A stretch of DNA of 50,053 nt, taken from NCBI RefSeq assembly GCF_040151475.1, contig NZ_JBDKWG010000095.1:1-50053 (forward strand). Reading direction: 5' to 3'. The notes beneath the pieces are model-generated. The model had not been told where the DNA came from. It searched no databases and was given only the letters and a program-made list of their open reading frames with translations. The translations under genes and the position numbers were made by a program. Position 1 is the first letter of the stretch. Each line of letters starts with the position of its first letter. Origin of the DNA: CAXBNB01 sp040151475. GTDB lineage: Bacteria; Bacteroidota; Bacteroidia; Cytophagales; Cyclobacteriaceae. This document shows positions 42,659 to 50,053 of this stretch, one piece after another.

Positions 42659-44866
42659 ATGAAATACTTCCCCACTATTCTAATTTTACCGTTCCTGTTT
42701 ATCAATTTATCTGCAAAAGCAGAAGACACAGTCGCAAAACAATGGAACGAGGTACTGCTCGAAGGCATCCGAAACGACTATGCAAGGCCAACAGTACACG
42801 CACGAAATCTATTCCACATATCAGCTGCTATGTATGATTGCTGGGCAGTTTATGACCCGATAGCCAATACCTATTTTCTAGGAAGGGAGATTGATGGATT
42901 CAAAATTGATTTTGATGGAATACCCGAACCGAACAACTATCAAGAAGCTCGGAATGAAGCATTGAGTTATGCCTGCTACCGACTGATCAAACACAGATTT
43001 GAACTTTCTCCCGGAGCTACAGAAATCACCGCCTTAGCTGATGAACTTATGGCTACTCTGGGTTATGACACAGGTATAGAGACAACAAATTATTCCACTG
43101 GCTCTGCTGCAGGACTGGGTAATTATCTGGCTGAAAAAATCATAGCATTTGGCCTGCAAGACGGCTCCAACGAACAATATGAATATGGAAATCTATATTA
43201 CGAACCTGTAAATCCTCCACTGGTTGTCGTCAACTCAGGCAATGAGGATATCACAGATCCTAACCGTTGGCAACCGTTGGCTTTTGACTTATTCATCGAT
43301 CAGGCAGGTAACGAGATACCGGGAAAAGTACCGTCTTTTTTAAGCCCTGAATGGGGAAATACAATACCTTTTTCCTTGACGGATGAAGATGCTATCGTTT
43401 ACACAAGAGATGGAGAAGAGTACAAAGTATATTTTGATCCCGGGCATCCTGCCTATATTGATCCTGAAGATAACGCTGCTTCTCAAAATTACAAATGGAA
43501 TTTCTCATTGGTAGCGATGTGGTCTTCTCACCTTGATCCTACCGACAACATTATGTGGGATATTTCTCCGGGCAGTATTGGCAACCTGAAAGTAGAAGAC
43601 TTGCCCACCACTATTTCCGGATTGAAAGATTTTTACAATCAGTTAAATGGAGGTGACCCAAGTACAGGCTACACAGTAAATCCAAAAACAGGACAACCTT
43701 ACGCAGAACAGTTGGTTCCCCGAGGCGACTATGCCCGTGTTTTGGCAGAGTTTTGGGCTGATGGGCCAAACTCAGAGACCCCTCCCGGTCACTGGTTTAC
43801 TATTTTGAATTATGTAAATGCACACCCTGATTTGGTGAAAAAATTTAAAGGAGAAGGCGAATTGGTGGATGAATTTGAATGGGATGTCAAAAGTTACTTT
43901 ACATTAGGAGGTGCAATGCACGATGTAGCTATCAGTGCCTGGGGCATTAAAGGGTACTATGATTTTATCAGACCAATTTCCGCTATCCGATATATGGCCG
44001 ATCAGGGACAATCGTCCGATCCTGGCAAAGCAAGCTATAGCGAAGCTGGTATTCCACTTGTAGATGATTTCATTGAACTTGTAGATGCTAACGACCCACT
44101 TTCGGGTGAGGGCAATGAGCATGTGGGTAAAATAAAACTGCGCAGTTGGAAGGGACCAGAATATATCAACGATCCAGAAGTAGATGAATCCGGAGTGGAC
44201 TGGATTTTAGCAGAAAATTGGTGGCCCTACCAACGACCTTCGTTTGTCACCCCTCCTTTTGCCGGATACGTTTCGGGGCATTCAACCTTCTCACGTACTG
44301 CAGCTATTATATTAGCTTCCTTCACCGGAGATGAGTATTTTCCCGGTGGTATGGGTGAATTTGAAGCTCCAAAAAATGAATTTTTGGTATTTGAAGAAGG
44401 ACCGAGCGTAGATGTAACGCTACAATGGGCAAAATATCTGGATGCCTCAGACCAATGCAGCTTGTCCCGGATATGGGGTGGCATCCACCCTCCTGTCGAT
44501 GACATCCCCGGCAGGTTGATTGGTGAGAAAATCGGTAAAAAAGCTTTCGAACATGCCAAAGATTTTTTTAATGGCAAAATAGTTCTGGGAATTGAAGAGG
44601 AAATACAAAACTCTATAGCCGTTTACCCCAATCCTACTTCATCTGGATCAATTATAAACATCAACAACTCTGGTAACTCCTCGGTGAAAAATGTACAAAT
44701 TATGGGAATAGATGGCAAAGTCATTCACACCATTTTACCGAAGGATATTCAGCAGTATTCTAATGAAATAAGAATGAAGTTACCCACTCAAACAAATGGC
44801 ATTTACCTCGTAAAGGTACAGTTTGACAACAAAGTACTTTTGGAAAAAATCAGGATTATTAATTAG
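42659..44866 (+). CDS. Vanadium haloperoxidase/PAP2-like protein with T9SS sorting domain
   Basis: A 735-residue exported protein with signal peptide (MKYFPTILILPFLFINLSAKA). The body matches vanadium-dependent haloperoxidase-like PAP2 proteins: FHISAAMYDCWAVYDP early, YDFIRPISAIRYM, then PPFAGYVSGHSTFSRTAAII (Ser539-Gly540-His541, phosphate/vanadate-binding) and RIWGGIHPPVDDIPGRLIGE with the second Arg/His. The last ~85 residues (SIAVYPNPTSSGSIININNS, then NGIYLVKVQFDNKVLLEKI) are a type A T9SS sorting domain, so it is secreted or surface-bound by the same system as the adhesin at the window start. Haloperoxidase versus phosphatase activity cannot be told from sequence. It has no evident link to nitrate. 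Confidence 0.9.
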   Translation: MKYFPTILILPFLFINLSAKAEDTVAKQWNEVLLEGIRNDYARPTVHARNLFHISAAMYDCWAVYDPIANTYFLGREIDGFKIDFDGIPEPNNYQEARNEALSYACYRLIKHRFELSPGATEITALADELMATLGYDTGIETTNYSTGSAAGLGNYLAEKIIAFGLQDGSNEQYEYGNLYYEPVNPPLVVVNSGNEDITDPNRWQPLAFDLFIDQAGNEIPGKVPSFLSPEWGNTIPFSLTDEDAIVYTRDGEEYKVYFDPGHPAYIDPEDNAASQNYKWNFSLVAMWSSHLDPTDNIMWDISPGSIGNLKVEDLPTTISGLKDFYNQLNGGDPSTGYTVNPKTGQPYAEQLVPRGDYARVLAEFWADGPNSETPPGHWFTILNYVNAHPDLVKKFKGEGELVDEFEWDVKSYFTLGGAMHDVAISAWGIKGYYDFIRPISAIRYMADQGQSSDPGKASYSEAGIPLVDDFIELVDANDPLSGEGNEHVGKIKLRSWKGPEYINDPEVDESGVDWILAENWWPYQRPSFVTPPFAGYVSGHSTFSRTAAIILASFTGDEYFPGGMGEFEAPKNEFLVFEEGPSVDVTLQWAKYLDASDQCSLSRIWGGIHPPVDDIPGRLIGEKIGKKAFEHAKDFFNGKIVLGIEEEIQNSIAVYPNPTSSGSIININNSGNSSVKNVQIMGIDGKVIHTILPKDIQQYSNEIRMKLPTQTNGIYLVKVQFDNKVLLEKIRIIN

Positions 44867-44868
44867 TG

Positions 44869-45054
44869 GTGTCCGACTAAATTTTAAATACCCTGAAAAA
44901 GTACGTTTAAACGAAATGAGAAAAGATTTTTTCGATTTCCTAAAACTACCCCCGTCCCCTGAAGGGGTGATCAAAAAGTCCCCTTTAGGCCTACCGATCA
45001 GGCAGGGGTGATTTTGATAAATTTCCTTCGAAGGCAAAATCTTTTCTCGGACAC
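44869..45054. mobile_element. MITE-like non-autonomous element
   Basis: A 186-base non-coding stretch bounded by inverted GTGTCCGA (44869-44876) and TCGGACAC (45047-45054). Inside is a second perfect 13-bp inverted repeat, GAGAAAAGATTTT (44918-44930) and AAAATCTTTTCTC (45036-45048). The centre holds GC-rich short palindromes (CCCCTGAAGGGG, 44957-44968). The end GTGTCCGACTAAATTT recurs near 29762 and 49923. It is probably a transposable-element derivative inserted right after the haloperoxidase-like gene. No target duplication is clear. Confidence 0.6.
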
Positions 45055-45103
45055 TAATAAAATTTAATTAGAAAAAAACTCAATACTACAGGTCACACTG
45101 TTA

Positions 45104-46819
45104 TCAATCGTCTTCGTCTTTCTCTAAAGTTCCGGTGATCCCCTCAGATACATTAATAATATGATCTCCCACTTTTTCCAGTCCGAACAAAATATCTCTG
45201 TAAACTATTCCCAATTTGACATCATATCCTTTTGAATCAATATTATTCAAATGCTTCTTACTCAGTTTTTTCAATACTTTATTGATATTATCTTCTTTTG
45301 ACACGGCCTCTGCTAATGATACATCATGATATTCGGTTTTGAGGTTGTCATACATTGTATCAAAAGCTTCATTTACAGCCTCAAACATGAGTTTATAATC
45401 ATTTTTCTGTTCTTTTGTAAACCGTAATTCATGTTTGGATTTCCTCCTCACATCATTTGACATTCTCAAAATAATATCAGCAATTCGTTCCAGATCATTG
45501 GTAATACTCAATATCCCTTTGATCTCCTGAGACGATCTTGCACTCAACCTTCCTTCGGCTACTTTCACAAGATAATCGTCTATCTCCAACTCTAATTCGT
45601 CCGTTCTGTCTTCGTACCTCTGTATTTTATCTAATAACCTTTTTTCTTCTTTGGGGTCATCTGTATTGATCAGATCGTGAAGAAAGCCAAACATTTTTTT
45701 AGTCATTTTTCCGAATTTGGCTACTTCCTTTCTGGCTTCCATTAAAGAAAGTTCAGCGGTTCTCATCAGCTGGGTACCAATGTATTCCAAGTGAAAGACT
45801 TCATCTTCGTCACTTCTTACAGGAACCATTTTTTCAACGACCTTCACAATCAGTGGTATGAACCAAATCATAACAGCAGTATTAATGATGTTAAAACTAA
45901 TGTGGAAGTATGTCAAACCCCATTTGATCGCCGGTACCTGAGTTAATGGAGATCCCTGCCCGGAACCAGACATCACAGTATCTATTCCTCTTAAATAAAG
46001 ATGAAATACAATAAGCATCCACGCCACACCAAAAACATTAAACATTAAGTGAGCGCGAGCGGCTCTTTTAGCATGGACATTACCTACTAAGGCAGCTAAA
46101 TTAGCAGTTATGGTAGTTCCTATATTTTCTCCAAGTACTATCGCAGCAGCCAATTCAAACGGAATCCAGCCATTTTCACACATAATAAGGGTAATTGCCA
46201 TTGCAGCACTGGAAGATTGAACTACTACAGTAATAATTGTACCTAATACTACAAATAATATAATCGAAGCAAAACCAAAGTCATTCAAATTTGTAATCCA
46301 GGCTAGTATTTCCGGATTTTGCTTCAAATCAGGAACAGCATCCTTCAATGCTGACAATCCCATAAAAAGTAAAGCAAATCCGATCAAAAACTCTCCCCAA
46401 TATTTTAGGCTTTCCTTTTTTGCAAAAAGCAGAGGAAATCCGACGGCAATTATTGGAAGTGTATAAGTACTAATACTGAACTTAGAAAACCCGAATACCA
46501 AAATCAAAACAGCAGTTATGGTAGTTCCAATATTGGCTCCCATTATCACGCTTATTGCTTGTTTCAATTTAAGCAATCCAGCGTTTACAAAACTTACTAT
46601 CATTACTGTGGTGGCAGACGAAGACTGAATTACGGCGGTAGTTAAAAATCCGGTCAAGACTCCACTAAGCCTGTTGGAAGTGATCGTATTCATGATACCT
46701 CTAAGGTTATCACCAGCTACTTTTTGGATAGCCTCACTCATCACCTTCATTCCGTAAATAAAAAATCCTAAAGCTCCTATTAGCTGAAGAAATTCAAAAA
46801 ATCCGTATTCCACAATCAA
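45104..46819 (-). CDS. Na+/phosphate symporter with PhoU domain
   Basis: A 571-residue inner-membrane Na/Pi cotransporter (NptA/YjbB family). Residues ~1-320 have the two inverted repeats with the signature QSSS: TTAVIQSSSATTVMIVSFVN and VVQSSSAAMAITLIMCENGW, each preceded by a GxNIGTT motif (IMGANIGTTITAVLIL, VLGENIGTTITANLAAL). The C-terminal ~220 residues are a PhoU-like helical domain (TAELSLMEARKEVAKFGKMT, ILSITNDLERIADIILRMSN, GLEKVGDHIINVSEGI) that senses or gates phosphate uptake. It is divergent from the OprO/P-type porin gene, so outer and inner membrane phosphate import sit side by side. The start is ATG 46819. Confidence 0.94.
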   Translation of the reverse strand: MIVEYGFFEFLQLIGALGFFIYGMKVMSEAIQKVAGDNLRGIMNTITSNRLSGVLTGFLTTAVIQSSSATTVMIVSFVNAGLLKLKQAISVIMGANIGTTITAVLILVFGFSKFSISTYTLPIIAVGFPLLFAKKESLKYWGEFLIGFALLFMGLSALKDAVPDLKQNPEILAWITNLNDFGFASIILFVVLGTIITVVVQSSSAAMAITLIMCENGWIPFELAAAIVLGENIGTTITANLAALVGNVHAKRAARAHLMFNVFGVAWMLIVFHLYLRGIDTVMSGSGQGSPLTQVPAIKWGLTYFHISFNIINTAVMIWFIPLIVKVVEKMVPVRSDEDEVFHLEYIGTQLMRTAELSLMEARKEVAKFGKMTKKMFGFLHDLINTDDPKEEKRLLDKIQRYEDRTDELELEIDDYLVKVAEGRLSARSSQEIKGILSITNDLERIADIILRMSNDVRRKSKHELRFTKEQKNDYKLMFEAVNEAFDTMYDNLKTEYHDVSLAEAVSKEDNINKVLKKLSKKHLNNIDSKGYDVKLGIVYRDILFGLEKVGDHIINVSEGITGTLEKDEDD

Positions 46820-47263
46820 GTAGGTTAATTATAAAAATATGTTTTGCTGTTTCAAAATCAGGCAAATGTATATATAAAAACAATTACCCATTTTAACGAA
46901 TTGTTACCATTTGACCGAACCCGAAATTTCTTTATTCTTTTTAATCTCTATTAAAAGGAGCAATATGAATTATTATAATATCAAATCAGAAGCAGTTTCA
47001 AAAGAATAGAACAAGGGTAAAACAATTAACTAATTAGAGTTCAAATAATTAGAGCTTCAGCTTCTTAAATCACCAGTTTAATGAATAACAATAAAACCAA
47101 TTTCAATATTAGTCAAACCAGAATTAAATGACTTCAATTCGCTTTTAGTCATATTACCTTAAGGTTAATTAATTAACATTAAATTAATTTTTAAGCAATA
47201 CTTTATTAACATTCTGATAACAATATACATAGATTTACGCTTTTAAAACAAATAAAAAAATGA
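46820..47263. promoter_or_regulatory. 444-base divergent region with Pho-box-like direct repeats
   Basis: Upstream of the porin, TTAACATT occurs at 47173-47180 and 47206-47213. TTAATTTT is at 47184-47191 and ATAACAAT at 47217-47224. All lie on an 11-base grid (47173, 47184, 47195, 47206, 47217), the period of PhoB boxes. A -7-like TAGATTTA (47230-47237) follows 16 bases after the second TTAACATT, which therefore covers the -33 position. The rest of the gap is AT-rich, with no ORF or RNA that I can support. Confidence 0.45.
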
Positions 47264-48442
47264 ATGAGAATACCATTACTTATTTATTTCATAATTGCTT
47301 TTTTAGCAACCAAATCTCATGGCCAGGAAAAACAGTTACATGGAAATGGGATAAAACATACCGCTCAGGATTCTTCTTTTAGCATTAAATTCAATACCAG
47401 GTTTCAAACTTTATATGAAGCCAAAATCAATACTTCGACAAACGACTGGTCAGATAAATTAATGATCAGACGATTTCGCCTCAAATTTGGAGGGTTTGCA
47501 TATAATCCAAAATTCGAATACAAAATAGAATTGGCCCTATCAAATCGAGATCAAAGAGTGCCAATTCAAAAAATAGATGACGGATCAAACATGGTACTGG
47601 ACGCAGTGTTAAAATGGCACTTTGCTAAAAACTGGCAACTGTGGTTTGGACAAACCAAGCTACCCGGAAATAGAGAAAGGGTAATCTCATCTCAACAAAT
47701 GCAATTTGTTGACCGTAGCAACCTTAATGCTCGTTTTAACCTGGATAGAGACAAAGGAATTCAACTGCATCATGAACATCAGGTTGGTAAAAATGTATTT
47801 AAAGAAACAGGATCTGTTTCTATGGGAGAAGGTCGAAATATTATTGACAAAAATACCGGCGGATATGATTATACCCTGAGAGCAGAATATCTTCCGTTTG
47901 GGGAGTTTCAAGCTGACGGGGATTATTTTGGGGCTGATTTGGAAAGAGAAAAGACGCCCAGGCTGGCATTTGGATTCACTTATGACTATAATGACCATGC
48001 TTCCAGAACCAGAGGTCAATTAGGTGATTATTTGGAAGAAACCAGTTCTCTTAAATCATATTTTATAGATATGATATTTAAGTATAAAGGCTTTTCACTC
48101 ATGTCGGAGTATGTTAACAAAAAAATTGATAACGGCTCTGCTTTTGGTATAGAAGAAGGAAGTCAAACAGCGATCAACCCATCAGGTGATTTGGCTTACT
48201 TCTATACCGGTACCGGATTAAATATCCAATCAGGATATGTGTTCAAAAACAATTTTGAAATAGCTACCAGATACACCAAGTTAAATCCGGAACACTATAA
48301 TGATAACAGGCAATATACTCTTGGTCTGTCGAAATACATTTCAAAGCATACATTAAAAATTCAAAGTGATATCACACTGATTGAAGAAATTGAAAATGCT
48401 GACATCATTATGTTCAGGCTACAAGTAGAGATAGGAATATAA
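47264..48442 (+). CDS. OprO/OprP-type phosphate porin
   Basis: A 392-residue outer-membrane barrel of the phosphate-selective porin O/P family. The signal peptide is MRIPLLIYFIIAFLATKSHG, cut before QEKQL. The family pattern follows: FSIKFNTRFQTLYEAK, MIRRFRLKFGGFAYNPKFEY, KIELALSNRD, VLKWHFAKNWQLWFGQTKLP, GNRERVISSQQMQFVDRSNL and the C-terminal aromatic-rich strand ending FRLQVEIGI. Adjacency to the Na/Pi symporter supports phosphate or polyphosphate uptake. The true start is the ATG at 47264; an overlapping ATG at 47260 is in another frame. It is convergent with the S24 regulator gene, 12 bases between stops, with no strong terminator. Confidence 0.9.
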   Translation: MRIPLLIYFIIAFLATKSHGQEKQLHGNGIKHTAQDSSFSIKFNTRFQTLYEAKINTSTNDWSDKLMIRRFRLKFGGFAYNPKFEYKIELALSNRDQRVPIQKIDDGSNMVLDAVLKWHFAKNWQLWFGQTKLPGNRERVISSQQMQFVDRSNLNARFNLDRDKGIQLHHEHQVGKNVFKETGSVSMGEGRNIIDKNTGGYDYTLRAEYLPFGEFQADGDYFGADLEREKTPRLAFGFTYDYNDHASRTRGQLGDYLEETSSLKSYFIDMIFKYKGFSLMSEYVNKKIDNGSAFGIEEGSQTAINPSGDLAYFYTGTGLNIQSGYVFKNNFEIATRYTKLNPEHYNDNRQYTLGLSKYISKHTLKIQSDITLIEEIENADIIMFRLQVEIGI

Positions 48443-48454
48443 TGAGGTAAAATC

Positions 48455-49246
48455 CTATGCCTCTCCCTTGATCTTGGTTATCTCTTGTTTCAGTTCCATT
48501 ACAATGTTGGTCAATTGGTCTATAGTCATGTCGGGATCAGTTTTTTCATCAGGGAAATTTACGCTTATAAAAGCCTTTGCTTCCCAAATTTCAAGAACAT
48601 CTTCGCCTTTTATCTTGTAAGGTGAGTAACTTTTGTTGTCAGAGACAAGAAACAACTTACCTCCTTCTTCCATATAATTAAACACTCTTTTGTAAACCAC
48701 TCCCTCATCCTTAGAAACCAAAACATAGGTTTTTCCATTTTTAATATACTCCGGTTTTTCCACATATTCTCCAATAATTACCGTACCGGGCAAAAGTGGA
48801 AGCATAGAATCTCCGGATATTTCAAAAGCACGATAAGTCGTGTTACCCGGCAACATTGGCAATCTGAATTTTGGCAATGATTCAATGTATTGAGGATCTG
48901 CATATCCGTTCAAATAACCGGCTGATGCTTTCTGAGGAATTAATTCAATATTTTCATTGTCTTCACTATCAACTGTGATAGACAATACTTTCAAGCTATC
49001 GGTACTTTTTTCATACAGTTCGTCATTAGAAAGCTTGCTTACATCTTTACTTATGATGGTATCGACAGATACTCCAAATACCTCAGACATTTTAAGTAAA
49101 TTATTCAAACGAGGATCTGCCCTTCCTTCTTCATAAGCTCCAACTAATGATCTTTTGATTCCTATCACATCAGCAAAAGTCTCCTGCGTGTAGCCCTCTT
49201 TCTTCCTCAAAAACTTGATATTTTCGTTTACTTGTGCTTTTTCCAT
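48455..49246 (-). CDS. XRE-type repressor with S24 (LexA/CI-like) peptidase domain
   Basis: A 263-residue DNA-binding regulator. Residues ~8-62 are a Cro/CI helix-turn-helix (IKFLRKKEGYTQETFADVIG, SLVGAYEEGRADPRLNNLLK). The C-terminal half is an S24 peptidase-like domain: FEISGDSMLPLLPG with Ser147 and VVYKRVFN with Lys186, the expected catalytic dyad. An Ala-Gly pair at 109-110 (KASAGYLNGY) lies where LexA-type self-cleavage occurs. The extreme C-terminus is a charged helix (MTIDQLTNIVMELKQEITKI). Such proteins are stress- or phage-type repressors; whether this one is cleaved is not known. A -7 sequence TAAATTTG (minus strand, 49290-49297) lies 44 bases upstream. Targets may include its own promoter. 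Confidence 0.9.
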   Translation of the reverse strand: MEKAQVNENIKFLRKKEGYTQETFADVIGIKRSLVGAYEEGRADPRLNNLLKMSEVFGVSVDTIISKDVSKLSNDELYEKSTDSLKVLSITVDSEDNENIELIPQKASAGYLNGYADPQYIESLPKFRLPMLPGNTTYRAFEISGDSMLPLLPGTVIIGEYVEKPEYIKNGKTYVLVSKDEGVVYKRVFNYMEEGGKLFLVSDNKSYSPYKIKGEDVLEIWEAKAFISVNFPDEKTDPDMTIDQLTNIVMELKQEITKIKGEA

Positions 49247-49289
49247 TGGTATTCACATCAGTTGATAAATGTGTTTTAAATTATAAAAA

Positions 49290-49297
49290 CAAATTTA
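49290..49297 (-). promoter_or_regulatory. Candidate -7 box for the S24 regulator gene
   Basis: Minus strand TAAATTTG matches TAnnTTTG. It sits just before the end of the upstream 93-residue gene, so the regulator may have its own promoter. No matching -33 element is visible. Confidence 0.4.
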
Positions 49298-49300
49298 CTA

Positions 49301-49582
49301 TTAATTATCAAACAAGATGAAATTGGTATCGTGCTGGTCTTTTTTTCCGATAGAATACAAATTTATATGATGCACATTATCTCGAGATTTCACCATATCC
49401 AACCTGTTGATAATTTTCACGACCACATCTTTTAATGATTCACCCGAATCCGCTAAAATATAGCCATAGAGGTTTTTCTTCTTTTCTAGTGCCGCATAAA
49501 ATTTCACCTGGCATTTTCCAGAATTTAATTTTTTGGAAGTAAGCTGTAATTTGTAATCTCCACCAATTGTCATACTTGTCAT
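49301..49582 (-). CDS. Small protein of unknown function upstream of the S24 regulator
   Basis: A 93-residue soluble protein (MTSMTIGGDYKLQLTSKKLN) with alternating beta-strand and helix predictions: CQVKFYAALEKKKNLYGYIL, ADSGESLKDVVVKIINRLDM, VHHINLYSIGKK. I recognise no family. It has no signal peptide, membrane segment or Cys cluster (one Cys). It lies 54 bases upstream of the S24 regulator on the same strand, so the two may be co-transcribed, and both lie downstream of an operator-like repeat cluster. A second in-frame ATG (codon 4) could be the true start. Coding status rests on length and amino-acid composition like its neighbours. Confidence 0.55.
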   Translation of the reverse strand: MTSMTIGGDYKLQLTSKKLNSGKCQVKFYAALEKKKNLYGYILADSGESLKDVVVKIINRLDMVKSRDNVHHINLYSIGKKDQHDTNFILFDN

Positions 49583-49621
49583 TTGTAATAATTTTAGAAC
49601 GTTGCTTGAATTACTATACCG

Positions 49622-49683
49622 ATTAGTAATCCATGTTTTAAAATTAGTAATTACTTAAATAATTAGCAATTAAAATACTAATT
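49622..49683. promoter_or_regulatory. Cluster of TTAGYAAT operator-like repeats
   Basis: TTAGTAAT at 49623-49630 and 49644-49651 (21 bases apart), TTAGCAAT at 49663-49670, and the reverse form TACTAATT at 49676-49683. The cluster lies 40-100 bases upstream of the 93-residue gene on the minus strand. It would suit binding by the S24 regulator encoded downstream. Confidence 0.45.
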
Positions 49684-49748
49684 ATTTTAGTTTATTGTAG
49701 ATTTGTATTCATGTGATGAATATTATAACCTAATAGAGGTCAGTAGTT

Positions 49749-49770
49749 ACCCACATATACAAATGTGGGT
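49749..49770. other. Short hairpin in the 49583-49969 gap
   Basis: ACCCACAT (49749-49756) and ATGTGGGT (49763-49770) form an 8-bp stem with a 6-base loop. The surrounding 387-base gap otherwise holds the operator cluster and a short open frame (49784-49861, MDIFLQEFSERFKTD...) interrupted by a stop, which looks like a gene remnant. No other feature is supported. Confidence 0.4.
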
Positions 49771-49969
49771 TTAACTTTATTGAATGGATATATTTCTTCA
49801 AGAGTTTTCTGAACGGTTCAAAACCGATCCCAAAGCAAGAGTTCTATTTTCAACAACATAGTGGTCAGAATTGGTAAACTCTGATAAAATCTATCAACAA
49901 GAATTAATATGCAATTACTGACATCCGACTAAATTCTATTTTTCACAAAAAGGTCTTGTAGAAGTTGAA

Positions 49970-50053
49970 TTAAGGATCTTTTCCTAGGTTCTCATAAACA
50001 CCCCCACTTGTAGGATCGAACATGTTGAGTTGTACTATCTGTAGGTTTCTGCT
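49970..50053 (-). CDS. Partial ORF at window edge, possibly a transposase C-terminus
   Basis: On the minus strand a frame is open from the window edge for 27 codons (ending MFDPTSGGVYENLGKDP) and stops at 49970-49972. About 35 bases beyond the stop lies CATCCGACTAAATTCT, similar to the ends of the MITE-like element at 44869. That order, coding end then terminal repeat, fits the right end of an insertion sequence. The segment is too short to name a family, so this may also be a chance frame. Confidence 0.35.
   Translation of the reverse strand, partial: SRNLQIVQLNMFDPTSGGVYENLGKDP

Noticed and set aside
44780..45037. Minus-strand ORF over the haloperoxidase end and MITE-like element
   Set aside because: It crosses a sorting-domain gene end and palindromic non-coding sequence, and its protein has no recognisable pattern.
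49784..49861. Short open frame MDIFLQEFSERFKTD... in the last gap
   Set aside because: Only 25 codons before a stop. It may be a gene remnant, but there is not enough to call it a gene.

Overview
The window comes from a Bacteroidota chromosome, most likely of the Cytophagales type (gliding, marine-like). The evidence is a SprB-like giant adhesin with a gliding-motility type C-terminal domain followed by SprF/PorP, a second protein with a type IX secretion (T9SS) sorting tail, TAnnTTTG-type -7 promoter boxes, few Shine-Dalgarno sequences, and Bacteroidota-style DnaB, GH92, OprP-like and S24 regulator proteins. The species cannot be named from the sequence alone.

Layout. Positions 1-6756: the 3' part of a repeat-rich T9SS adhesin and its SprF partner. 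6830-14171: housekeeping genes (dnaB, folK, sppA, a membrane-anchored GH92 mannosidase) plus a decayed antitoxin/toxin pair at 8712-9233. 14247-29718: a large nitrate-assimilation region. It holds DUF4202 and siroheme synthesis (cobA) on the minus strand. On the plus strand are nirB, nirD, a NarX/NarL-like two-component pair, a NarK-type permease, a Cys-rich Crp/Fnr regulator, an outer-membrane porin, and an NrtABCD-type ABC importer. 29861-37288: an island of exported proteins, namely two small lipoproteins, a DUF1592-family secreted cytochrome with a DUF1552 partner, a membrane cytochrome c/LRR hybrid, and a beta-trefoil protein. 37519-42538: nitrate genes resume with a single-chain assimilatory nitrate reductase fused to its FAD/NAD(P)H reductase and a [2Fe-2S] domain. 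It is followed by a siroheme-less nitrite/sulfite-reductase-like protein carrying a rubredoxin domain. 42659-44866: a T9SS-exported vanadium haloperoxidase-like protein, followed by a MITE-like element. 45104-48442: a divergent phosphate pair (Na/Pi symporter with PhoU domain, OprO/P porin). 48455-50053: an S24-type repressor, a small unknown protein, an operator-like repeat cluster, and what looks like the end of an insertion sequence running off the window.

How the genes fit together. Nitrate would cross the outer membrane by the 23996 porin and the inner membrane by NrtABCD and NarK. The fused NasA would reduce it to nitrite, and NirBD to ammonium, with CobA supplying siroheme. The PilJ-domain kinase, the NarL-type regulator and the Crp/Fnr protein are the candidate controllers.

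Main discovery: the hexamer TACGTA is concentrated in the five intergenic regions in front of nitrate genes (12 exact copies found there, against 4 elsewhere, all in coding sequence). At several promoters the copies are spaced near multiples of one DNA turn. This links the two separated halves of the cluster as one putative regulon with an undescribed operator. The siroheme-less rubredoxin protein is the least explained gene product of that regulon.
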